36,835 nt of DNA, taken from CADCUY01 sp964242735. Its GTDB lineage: Bacteria; Actinomycetota; Actinomycetes; Actinomycetales; Quadrisphaeraceae. The notes under the pieces are model-generated. The model was not told the DNA's origin and made no database searches. It worked only from the letters and a program-made list of their open reading frames with translations. This document shows, piece by piece, positions 30,558-36,835 of this stretch. The stretch spans positions 1-36,835 of the forward strand of contig CAXTAK010000022.1 in NCBI GenBank assembly GCA_964242735.1, in the 5' to 3' direction. Both the position numbers and the translations under genes were made by a program. Every line of letters starts with the position of its first letter. The stretch's first letter is position 1.

Positions 30558-31645
30558 GCGCACCGACCACCCACCCCGGCGGGGCCACCGGTGGCGGACT
30601 GCGCGCCCACCTGCGCGTCGACCGGGAGCACTTCGCCCTCGACGTCGAGCTGCACCTCCCAGCCGGCAGCGTCCTGGCGCTGCTGGGCCCCAACGGCGCC
30701 GGCAAGTCCACCGCCCTGCGGGCCCTGGCGGGCCTGGTCCCGCTGACCGGAGGCCGGATCGACCTGCACGGCGCCGTCCTGGACGACCCCGGCGCCGACC
30801 GCTTCGTCCCTGCGGAGGGGCGCAGCGTCGGCATGGTCTTCCAGGACTACCTGCTCTTCCCCCACCTCAGCGTGCTCGACAACGTGGCCTTCGGGCTCCG
30901 CGCCCGCAGGGTCCCGCGCCGGTCGGCCGAGCAGCGGGCCGCCCAGTGGATCGAGCGCGTCGGCCTCACCCACCTCGCCGGCGCCAGGCCGGCCCGCATC
31001 TCGGGTGGCCAGGCGCAGCGCGTGGCGCTGGCGCGAGCCCTGGCCACCGACCCGTCCCTGCTCCTGCTCGACGAGCCGCTGGCCGCCCTCGACGCCGGCA
31101 CCCGGCTCGAGATCCGCTCCGACCTGCGACGCCACCTGGGCAGCTACCCGGGCTGCACCGTGCTGGTCACCCACGACCCCCTCGACGCGATGGTCCTGGC
31201 CGACCACCTCCTCGTCATCGAGGACGGCAGGGCCGTGCAGCAGGGCACCCCCGGTGACGTCGCCCGCGCACCCCGCACCGAGTACGTCGCCGCCCTGGTC
31301 GGCCTCAACCTGCACCGCGGCACCTCCCGCGGCACCACCGTCACCGTCGACGGCGGCGGCACCATCGCCACCAGCACCCCCATGACGGGGCCGTGCTTCG
31401 TCGCCTTCCCGCCGTCGGCGGTCGCCCTGCACCGCCACCGGCCGGAGGGCTCACCCCGCAACACGTGGCGCGGACGCATCACCGGGCTGGAGCACCACGG
31501 CGACACGGTGCGCGTGGGCCTCGACTCCCAGCCCCCGGTGCTGGCCGACGTGACCGCGGCGGCGGTCGCCGACCTGCGCCTGAGCGCCGGTGACGAGGTG
31601 TGGGCCGCGGTCAAGGCCACGGAGGCCCGCGTCTACCGGGTGTGA
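30554..31645 (+). CDS. modC: Molybdate ABC transporter ATP-binding protein ModC
   Basis: 363 residues. The ABC domain has Walker A GPNGAGKST (residues 45-53), Q-loop in VFQDYLLFPHLSVLDNVAFGL, signature ISGGQAQRVALARAL, Walker B LLLLDEPLAALD and the switch His in VTHDPLDAMVLADH. The C-terminal about 70 residues (NTWRGRITGLEHHGDTVRVGLDSQPPVLADVTAAAVADLRLSAGDEVWAAVKATEARVY) form a Mop/TOBE oxyanion-binding domain. Start overlaps modB by ATGA. It ends the operon, 52 bp from the convergent DD-peptidase gene. Confidence 0.94.
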   Translation: MSAPTTHPGGATGGGLRAHLRVDREHFALDVELHLPAGSVLALLGPNGAGKSTALRALAGLVPLTGGRIDLHGAVLDDPGADRFVPAEGRSVGMVFQDYLLFPHLSVLDNVAFGLRARRVPRRSAEQRAAQWIERVGLTHLAGARPARISGGQAQRVALARALATDPSLLLLDEPLAALDAGTRLEIRSDLRRHLGSYPGCTVLVTHDPLDAMVLADHLLVIEDGRAVQQGTPGDVARAPRTEYVAALVGLNLHRGTSRGTTVTVDGGGTIATSTPMTGPCFVAFPPSAVALHRHRPEGSPRNTWRGRITGLEHHGDTVRVGLDSQPPVLADVTAAAVADLRLSAGDEVWAAVKATEARVYRV

Positions 31646-31697
31646 GGCGCGGCGCCGCGGGGCCACGAGGGTCCGCGCCGCGCGTCCGCCGGGGTGG

Positions 31698-32351
31698 TCA
31701 GCGCGTCGGGGAGTACACCCAGTGCCAGGGCTCGCGGGGGGTGTCCTCGACGAAGCCGAACTGCCCGGCGTTCCGACGCATCCACGCCTGGGCCGACGCG
31801 TCGAGGTCGAGGTCGAGGGCGCGTCCCCAGCCGTGGTCGCTGGTTCCCGGCGCGGCGGCCAGGCCTCCCTGGGAGTACAGGCCCTTGCGGTCGGCGAGGT
31901 CGACCTGCGCCTCGAAGGAGCGGTAGGAGTCGGTGACCCCGATGTCGATGCCCTCGCGGGCCGCTGCCGCGGTCATCGCCCGGAAGCTCTCGGCGGCCGG
32001 GGCCCACAGCCGGTGCCCGCCGTGCCCGATCGGGCTGAGGGCGGTGGCCGGCACGGTGCCGTTGCCGTGGGCGGCCAGGGAGTGCGGCACGCCGTCAGCC
32101 GTCATGGACGACGACTCGAGCGCCCCCTGGCGCAGGAGCAGCGCCGCGAGTCCGTCCTCGGTGCTGAGCGTGCCCGGGGCTCCGCCAGTGCCCGTCGGGG
32201 TCGCGGCTGTGCCCGCGGTGACGGCCTGGGCCAGCACGGCGGCGAACGCCGGGCGCGCGCCAGCGGCCAGCGGGACCTTCGCCGGGGTGACCGAGGCGAT
32301 CCGCCCCCGGATCTCGACGATCCTGGCCTCAACGGCGGCGACACCGTCCAC
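31698..32351 (-). CDS. M15 D-alanyl-D-alanine carboxypeptidase, candidate flagellar
   Basis: 217 residues. The C-terminal half is an M15B/VanY-type zinc peptidase: SDHGWGRALD (H173 and D180, the SxHxxGxAxD motif) and EPWHW (E207 and H210). It cleaves D-Ala-D-Ala or similar peptidoglycan cross-link stems. The N-terminus (MDGVAAVEARIVEIRGRIASV, then FAAVLAQAV) is not a signal peptide and resembles the starts of actinomycete flagellar rod/hook-associated hydrolases (FlgJ-analogous). A FliA-like site lies upstream. GTG start with GAGGGGG upstream. I infer that it opens peptidoglycan for rod passage; ordinary cell-wall metabolism is the alternative. Confidence 0.85.
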   Translation of the reverse strand: MDGVAAVEARIVEIRGRIASVTPAKVPLAAGARPAFAAVLAQAVTAGTAATPTGTGGAPGTLSTEDGLAALLLRQGALESSSMTADGVPHSLAAHGNGTVPATALSPIGHGGHRLWAPAAESFRAMTAAAAREGIDIGVTDSYRSFEAQVDLADRKGLYSQGGLAAAPGTSDHGWGRALDLDLDASAQAWMRRNAGQFGFVEDTPREPWHWVYSPTR

Positions 32352-32380
32352 CCGCCCACCCCCTCAGCCTCATCGCCTCC

Positions 32381-32410
32381 TCATCGGCTCAGGAGAGGCC
32401 CCACCTCGAG
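32381..32410 (-). promoter_or_regulatory. FliA-like promoter candidate of the M15 peptidase gene
   Basis: On the minus strand CTCG (32407-32410) or TCGA (32406-32409), a 17-18-nt spacer, then GCCGATGA (32381-32388). The -10 matches the flagellar sites above; the -35 is weaker. Expected initiation near 32374 leaves about 23 nt of leader. It sits within a small CTCCT/AGGAG dyad. Confidence 0.45.
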
Positions 32411-32512
32411 CAGGTCCACCCGATCGGGCTCACGCCTGGTCCGTGGGCGGGGCCCGGGAGAGCTCGACCCACAGCTCCCGCACCGGGCCGGTCGACACCA
32501 CCCCGGCCGAGG

Positions 32513-32527
32513 TACCCCAGGGGGGTA
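32513..32527 (+). promoter_or_regulatory. CsoR-type operator over the csoR -10
   Basis: TACCCC (32513-32518), AGG, GGGGTA (32522-32527): a perfect 6-bp inverted repeat of the kind bound by CsoR copper repressors. TAAGGT (32526-32531) overlaps its right arm as a -10, so repressor binding would block RNA polymerase. The region 32352-32566 between the divergent genes contains no other gene. Confidence 0.7.
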
Positions 32528-32566
32528 AGGTGTCCGTGGCAGCACGGGCAGCAGGAGGGACCCTCG

Positions 32567-32863
32567 ATGGACGGCTCCACCACCCACGGGTACATCCACC
32601 GCAAGGAGGACCACCTCAAGCGGCTGCGCCGCATCGAGGGCCAGTCCAGGGGCCTGCAGAAGATGGTGGAGGAGGAGCAGTACTGCATCGACATCCTCAC
32701 CCAGGTCTCGGCGATGACCAAGGCCCTGCAGTCCGTGGCCCTCGGCCTGCTGGAGGAGCACCTCGGCCACTGCGTGGTCCAGGCCGCCGCCGCCGGCGGG
32801 CCCCAGGCCGACGCGAAGGTCAGGGAGGCCTCCGAGGCCATCGCGCGGCTCGTGCGCTCCTGA
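32567..32863 (+). CDS. csoR: Copper-sensing transcriptional repressor CsoR
   Basis: 98 residues, the standard CsoR/RcnR helical fold. The copper ligands are visible as C40, H65 and C69 (QYCIDILTQ; EEHLGHC), the Cu(I) C-H-C set. The N-terminal arginine-rich part (HLKRLRRIEGQSRGLQKMVEE) binds DNA. With copper bound it releases the operator upstream (32513-32527) and derepresses the operon csoR-copZ-copA. ATG at 32567, 29 nt after the predicted initiation near 32538. Confidence 0.94.
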   Translation: MDGSTTHGYIHRKEDHLKRLRRIEGQSRGLQKMVEEEQYCIDILTQVSAMTKALQSVALGLLEEHLGHCVVQAAAAGGPQADAKVREASEAIARLVRS

Positions 32864-32930
32864 CCCGCCCGCTGAGCATCGACGCCCCAGCAGCACCTCC
32901 GCACCCGTGACGACGAGGAAGGCACCACCG

Positions 32931-33140
32931 ATGAGCACCTCCACCTACACCGTGGTCGGGATGACCTGCGGGCACTGCGTCGCTGCGGTGACCGAGGAGG
33001 TCGGCGCCGTCCGCGGCGTCACCTCCGTCGACGTCGACCTGCCCACCGGCGCGCTGACCGTCACCAGCGGCGCCCCCGTCGAGGCCGACGCCGTCCGGGC
33101 GGCGGTGGAGGAGGCCGGGTACCAGGTGGCGCGCTCGTGA
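32931..33140 (+). CDS. copZ: Copper chaperone CopZ (HMA domain)
   Basis: 69 residues, one heavy-metal-associated domain: GMTCGHC with C13 and C16 binding Cu(I), then the ferredoxin-like strands ending VEEAGYQVARS. It delivers Cu(I) to CopA. The ATG at 32931 is chosen because GAGGAAGG lies about 10 nt upstream; the GTG at 32907 adds eight residues. The stop overlaps the next gene's GTG (GTGA), so it is coupled. Confidence 0.93.
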   Translation: MSTSTYTVVGMTCGHCVAAVTEEVGAVRGVTSVDVDLPTGALTVTSGAPVEADAVRAAVEEAGYQVARS

Positions 33141-33349
33141 CCACGCCGCTGCGCCTGGTCGCCTTCGCCGCGGCGCTGGCGGTCACCTTCGGCGCAGCTG
33201 CTGGGCTCGGCAGCGCCGTCGGCCCGATCGGGCCGGCAGCTGCTGACCGCGACGCCGCTGAGCACGAGACGACCCAGCAGACGACCCAGCAGATGACCCA
33301 GCAGGTGGACGAGCACCCGGACCAGCCGAGCACGAGCGGGCACCGGTGA
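33137..33349 (+). CDS. Short secreted Gln/Thr-repeat protein in copper operon
   Basis: 70 residues. A signal peptide-like N-terminus (TPLRLVAFAAALAVTFGAAAGLGSAVGPIG), then a short polar tail with three TTQQ/MTQQ units, four His, and an end STSGHR. No domain follows. I suspect it is the leader part of a longer actinomycete copper-operon secreted protein whose later domain has been lost, or an independent periplasmic peptide. GTG overlaps the copZ stop and its TGA overlaps the copA GTG, so it is coupled on both sides and probably expressed. Confidence 0.6.
   Translation: MTTPLRLVAFAAALAVTFGAAAGLGSAVGPIGPAAADRDAAEHETTQQTTQQMTQQVDEHPDQPSTSGHR
33268..33303 (+). repeat. Three 12-nt tandem repeats (TTQQ coding)
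   Basis: The unit ACGACCCAGCAG occurs three times (the third with an A-to-T change giving Met), coding TTQQ-TTQQ-MTQQ in the small secreted protein. Recent slippage-type expansion is plausible. Confidence 0.75.
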
Positions 33350-35814
33350 CCTCGACCGCGCACCAGGACCCCTCCCCGCCGCCCCCCGGCACCGCCGGGA
33401 CGACCGTGGAGCTCGTCCTGGGGGGGATGACGTGCTCCTCGTGCGCGATGCGCATCGAGAAGCGCCTGAACAGGCTCGACGGGGTCGTGGCCACGGTGAA
33501 CTACGCCACCGAGAGGGCGCGGGTCACCCACACCGGCGCGGTGCGGGGCGAGGACCTGGTCGCCGCGGTGCAGGCCGCGGGGTACACCGCTCGCCTGCCC
33601 GCACCGCTCCCTGGAGCGGGCGGGTCCACGGGGGCGGGGGAGCCGGGGGCGGCCGCGGGGGACGATCCCGTCCGCCTGCTTCGCCACCGCCTGCTGGTCT
33701 CCGCCGCGCTCACCGCCCCGGTGGTGGCGACGGCGATGGTCACCGCGTGGCAGTTCACGTCCTGGCAGTGGCTGTCCCTGACCCTGGCAGCCCCTGTCGT
33801 GGTGTGGGGCGCGTGGCCCTTCCACCGGGCGGCGTGGACGAACCTGCGCCACGGGGCCGCCACGATGAACACCCTGGTCTCGGTGGGCACCCTGGCCGCC
33901 CTGGGGTGGTCGGTGTACGCCCTGTTCCTGGGCACCGCCGGCGCGCCGGGGATGACGCACCCCTCCACCCTCACCACCGCGGGCATCGGGGAGGGCGACG
34001 GCGCGGGCAGCATCTACCTCGAGGCTGCCGCGGGGGTCACCACGTTCGTCCTCGCGGGCCGCTACCTCGAGGCCCGCTCCAAGCGGCGGGCCGGCGCGGC
34101 GATGCGCGCCCTGCTCACCCTGGGCGCCAAGGACGTCGCCGTCCTGCGCGGTGCCCTCGGAGCCCAGCGCGAGGAGCGCGTCCCCCTCGAGCAGCTCGCC
34201 ACCGGTGACCTGTTCGTGGTCCGCCCCGGGGAGAAGGTCGCCACCGACGGCGTCGTGACCGAGGGCTCCTCCGCCGTCGACGCCTCCCTGCTGACGGGGG
34301 AGTCCACCCCCGTCGAGGTGAGGCCGGGCGACACCGTCACCGGGGCCACCGTCAACGCCGGCGGACGCTTGGTCGTGCGGGCCACCCGGGTCGGCGCCGA
34401 CACGCAGCTGGCGCAGATGGCCCGCCTGGTCGAGGACGCCCAGAACGGCAAAGCAGCCGTGCAGCGCCTCGCCGACCGGGTCTCGGGGGTCTTCGTGCCC
34501 GTCGTCATCACCCTCGCGGTCGCGACCCTGGGGTTCTGGCTCGGCACCGGGGCCGGCGCGGGTGCGGCCTTCACCGCCGCCGTCGCCGTCCTGATCATCG
34601 CCTGCCCGTGCGCGCTGGGCCTGGCGACGCCGACGGCGCTGATGGTGGGCACCGGGCGCGGTGCCCAGCTGGGCATCCTCATCAGGGGCCCCGAGGTGCT
34701 GGAATCCACCCGCGCCGTCGACACCGTGGTGCTGGACAAGACCGGCACCATCACCACCGGGGTGATGACCCTCCTCGACGTCGTCCCTGCTCCGGGGGAG
34801 GACCGCGCGCACGTGCTGCGCCTGGCCGGGGCCCTGGAGCACGCCTCGGAGCACCCCGTCGCCCGGGCCGTCGCCACCGGCGCCCGGGACGCCGCCGGCC
34901 CGTCGGGGGCGCTGCCTCGAGCGGAGGGCTTCACGGCCGTCGAGGGCCTCGGCGTCCAGGGCGTCGTGGTCGACGGCGGGCGCGCCCACGCGGTGATCGT
35001 CGGGCGCACCGCCCTCCTGGCTGACCGCGCCCATCACCTCGGGCCCGAGCTGGAGGCCGCCAGGGCCGCCGCCGAAGCCGGTGGCAGGACCGCGGTCGCG
35101 GTCGGCTGGGACGGGGCGGCCCGCGGCGTCCTCGTCGTCGCCGACGCGGTCAAGGACACCTCCGCCGAGGCGGTCCGCCAGCTGCGCGACCTCGGTCTCA
35201 CCCCGATCCTGCTGACGGGGGACAACGCGACCGTCGCCAGGTCGGTGGCCGCCCAGGTCGGCATCGAGCAGGTCATCGCCGATGTCCTGCCCGCCGGCAA
35301 GGTCGACGTCGTCGCGCGCCTGCAGGCCGAGGGCAGGGTCGTCGCGATGGTCGGCGACGGGGTCAACGACGCCGCCGCCCTCGCCCAGGCCGATCTCGGC
35401 CTGGCGATGGGCACCGGCACCGACGTCGCGATCGAGGCCTCCGACCTCACCCTGGTGCGCGGGGACCTGCGCGCCGCCGCCGACGCGATCCGCCTGGCCC
35501 GCCGCACCCTGGCGGTCATCAGGGGGAACCTGTTCTGGGCCTTCGCCTACAACGTCGCCGCCCTGCCCCTGGCCGCCGCCGGGCTGCTCACCCCGATGAT
35601 CGCCGGCGCCGCGATGGCCAGCTCGTCCGTCTTCGTCGTCACCAACAGCCTGCGCCTGCGCCGCTTCCGCGCGCTGTCGGAGCAGCGCGCCGACGGCGGG
35701 CCCGCCACCCACCCCGCCACCCGGTCGGGGGCCGCCAGCACCGCGGCACCGACCACGGCCACCCCGGCGCCGACCCCGGGGGCCACCACGGTGCACCGCG
35801 TCGGCGGGCGCTGA
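33346..35814 (+). CDS. copA: Copper-translocating P-type ATPase CopA
   Basis: 822 residues. One N-terminal HMA domain (GMTCSSC, C30 and C33); eight membrane helices; the actuator TGES; the helix-6 Cu(I) site CPC (C420-P-C422); phosphorylation site DKTGT (D464); SEHP in the nucleotide domain; GDNATVA and GDGVNDAAAL; and in the last helices FAYN and MASSS. All are hallmarks of a P1B-1 Cu(I) exporter. A 40-residue Thr/Pro/Ala tail is extra. GTG start overlaps the preceding stop. It pumps Cu(I) out of the cytoplasm, fed by CopZ and controlled by CsoR. Confidence 0.95.
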   Translation: MTSTAHQDPSPPPPGTAGTTVELVLGGMTCSSCAMRIEKRLNRLDGVVATVNYATERARVTHTGAVRGEDLVAAVQAAGYTARLPAPLPGAGGSTGAGEPGAAAGDDPVRLLRHRLLVSAALTAPVVATAMVTAWQFTSWQWLSLTLAAPVVVWGAWPFHRAAWTNLRHGAATMNTLVSVGTLAALGWSVYALFLGTAGAPGMTHPSTLTTAGIGEGDGAGSIYLEAAAGVTTFVLAGRYLEARSKRRAGAAMRALLTLGAKDVAVLRGALGAQREERVPLEQLATGDLFVVRPGEKVATDGVVTEGSSAVDASLLTGESTPVEVRPGDTVTGATVNAGGRLVVRATRVGADTQLAQMARLVEDAQNGKAAVQRLADRVSGVFVPVVITLAVATLGFWLGTGAGAGAAFTAAVAVLIIACPCALGLATPTALMVGTGRGAQLGILIRGPEVLESTRAVDTVVLDKTGTITTGVMTLLDVVPAPGEDRAHVLRLAGALEHASEHPVARAVATGARDAAGPSGALPRAEGFTAVEGLGVQGVVVDGGRAHAVIVGRTALLADRAHHLGPELEAARAAAEAGGRTAVAVGWDGAARGVLVVADAVKDTSAEAVRQLRDLGLTPILLTGDNATVARSVAAQVGIEQVIADVLPAGKVDVVARLQAEGRVVAMVGDGVNDAAALAQADLGLAMGTGTDVAIEASDLTLVRGDLRAAADAIRLARRTLAVIRGNLFWAFAYNVAALPLAAAGLLTPMIAGAAMASSSVFVVTNSLRLRRFRALSEQRADGGPATHPATRSGAASTAAPTTATPAPTPGATTVHRVGGR

Positions 35815-36103
35815 CCCCCGCGCGGTCCCGGCGAGCGCTGGCAGGTCCTGTCGGGACCGACCTCCGCGTGGGCGGGGCGAGGGTCTGACACGAGCACGGA
35901 GCGCCCCGGTGGAGGCCCTCCGACACCCCCCTCGCCGGCACACGGCCTCAAGGGGAGCCACGACCGCACCACCCACCCACCACACCGCTGCCGGGCGCTG
36001 GACGCCGCCCGTGCCACGGCCCTGCAGTGCTGGGCGTCGCGCCTCCGCGAAGGTCGCGGCGCGAGCCGCTCGCCCAGCTGCAGCGGGGGCGGGCGGGGCT
36101 GCG
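35815..36103. other. Intergenic region after copA
   Basis: About 290 nt without a supported gene. A weak hairpin GGTCC-TGTCG-GGACC near 35850 may end copA transcripts. I see no RNA gene or repeat. An open frame from 35909 runs in frame into the next gene, but its first 69 residues look non-coding. Confidence 0.4.
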
Positions 36104-36109
36104 CACACT
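36104..36109 (+). promoter_or_regulatory. -10-like element giving leaderless unknown gene
   Basis: CACACT followed by 6 nt and GTG at 36116; it deviates from TANNNT at the first base. Confidence 0.35.
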
Positions 36110-36115
36110 GGTGCG

Positions 36116-36739
36116 GTGGACGACGTCGGCTCGCGGCGTGAGCAGTCCATCCGCCACGGTCTGCTCGCCACCGTCGTCCTGGGGGTGGTGGTGGTCGCGA
36201 CGGCCGTCGGGGGAGCGGACTCCGAGGAGGTCCCGCCGTACGGGGCGGCCGGGTGCGAGGCGCCGGTCGCGACCGGCCCGCGGGTCGACGTCGCGGTCGA
36301 CGCCCGGGCGCGGGCGCCGGACGGGTCCCCCGCGCCGGCGCTGGGCGGCAGCGGACCGCAGGTGGGCGCGAGCGTGCGTGACCTCAGCGGCTACGCCGCC
36401 GAGGACCTCGGGCGCTGCGACGTCGTGCACGTCGCCCTACACCTGCACGACCCGGCGCTCGGGGGGTCCGTGGCGGGGGCGCTGGAGAGCTCGGCGGGAC
36501 CGGTGGACGTGCCCGGGCGGAGCGGGCGCGGGAGCCTCGTCGCGGAGGACTGGCGCGCGTGGGCGGAGACCCTGCCGGCCGGCGCGCCCGTCGACGCCGC
36601 GGACGAGACGGCCGCGTGGTTCGTCACCCTCACCGACCCCGCCGAGGGGGAGTACGTGCTGCGCGGGCGGGTGAACGCGGCGACGGGTGCCGGTGGGGAG
36701 GTGGAGGTGGTCCTCAGGATCACCCCCAGCCTTGCCTGA
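36116..36739 (+). CDS. Uncharacterised membrane-anchored protein
   Basis: 207 residues. A basic N-terminus and one hydrophobic segment (about residues 14-33, HGLLATVVLGVVVVATAVGG) suggest a signal anchor; the rest is likely outside, with strand-rich stretches (VDVAVDARARAPDG, WFVTLTDPAEGEYVLRGRVNA, VEVVLRITPSLA). Two Cys (CEAPVATG and LGRCDVV) could form a disulphide. No family recognised. GTG 36116 is chosen for the box 6 nt upstream and because the membrane segment then lies at the N-terminus. Downstream is a tRNA-Lys on the other strand. Confidence 0.6.
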   Translation: MDDVGSRREQSIRHGLLATVVLGVVVVATAVGGADSEEVPPYGAAGCEAPVATGPRVDVAVDARARAPDGSPAPALGGSGPQVGASVRDLSGYAAEDLGRCDVVHVALHLHDPALGGSVAGALESSAGPVDVPGRSGRGSLVAEDWRAWAETLPAGAPVDAADETAAWFVTLTDPAEGEYVLRGRVNAATGAGGEVEVVLRITPSLA

Positions 36740-36790
36740 GCGGCCCGCTGCGCGGACCCGGGGAGACCGAGCTGAGCTTCGCGACGCCAG

Positions 36791-36835
36791 TGGTGGGCCC
36801 CGTGGGGATCGAACCCACAACCCGCGGATTAAAAG
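36791..36835 (-). tRNA. tRNA-Lys(TTT), 3' half, cut by window end
   Basis: Minus strand. Window end falls in the anticodon loop: CTTTTAA (36829-36835) with anticodon TTT at 36831-36833. Then the anticodon 3' stem, variable loop, T-arm GTGGGTTCGATCCCCAC, acceptor 3' strand GGGGCCC (36795-36801), A discriminator (36794), and an encoded CCA (36791-36793). The 5' half is outside. Confidence 0.92.

Noticed and set aside
31646..31679. Hairpin GGCGCGG/CCGCGCC as terminator between modC and the peptidase gene
   Set aside because: Only 7 bp with a 20-nt loop; too weak to claim in DNA this GC-rich.
33061..36171. A 1036-codon open frame on the minus strand through the copper operon
   Set aside because: It is antisense to clearly conserved csoR-copZ-copA coding, has low-complexity Gly/Arg/Asp-rich translation and no domain. 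Long stop-free antisense frames are expected at this GC content. The same applies to the minus-strand frames across 407-2242, 11841-14105 and similar.

Overview
The window is very GC-rich, densely packed DNA from a motile actinomycete. Gene content (a full flagellar export and motor cluster, CsoR-type copper control, RsbW-type kinases, a eukaryote-like Ser/Thr kinase), GTG starts and frequent leaderless-looking promoters suggest Actinomycetota; a Kineosporia/Kineococcus-like bacterium is my guess, without database support.

Region 1 (1-16417) is one end of a flagellar locus, all on the plus strand: fliK (5' cut by the window edge), flgD, flgE, then flbD-motA-motB-fliL, then fliM-fliN-fliO-fliP-fliQ-fliR-flhB, then flhA, a degenerate flhF-like gene, a PilZ c-di-GMP receptor and csrA. 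Most neighbours overlap by a few bases (TGATG, ATGA, GTGA), implying translational coupling. Three sites resembling the actinomycete FliA promoter (CTCA, 15-17 nt, GCCGA) split the cluster into units at flbD, fliM and flhA. A perfect 19-bp hairpin separates flgE from flbD.

Region 2 (16472-23545) is mixed housekeeping and accessory DNA: tRNA-Ser(TGA), a GNAT acetyltransferase, an aquaporin-family channel with a variant second pore motif, several small uncharacterised proteins, a membrane Ser/Thr kinase, a probable DUF6941 protein, an RsbW-like ATPase and a YeiH-type membrane protein.

Region 3 (23583-31645) holds two ABC importers. The minus-strand betaine/osmoprotectant operon (ATPase with CBS region, two permeases, lipoprotein) has a good sigma-A-type promoter. 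The plus-strand molybdate operon modABC is preceded by a regulator joining an XRE helix-turn-helix to a PBP-like domain. A second RsbW-like ATPase lies between them.

Region 4 (31698-36835) has a minus-strand M15 peptidoglycan DD-peptidase that I suspect is flagellar, because its N-terminus looks like a rod/hook-associated hydrolase and a FliA-like site precedes it. Next comes a copper operon csoR-copZ-(small secreted peptide)-copA with a CsoR-like operator, an unknown membrane-anchored protein, and the 3' half of a minus-strand tRNA-Lys cut by the window end.

There are no insertion sequences, CRISPR arrays, integrases or phage genes. I did not find a clearly new multi-gene system. The most interesting signals are the flagellar regulatory architecture, the altered switch proteins (FliM without a CheY motif, FliN with a CheC-like front, FlhF without GTPase motifs) and the candidate flagellar DD-peptidase.
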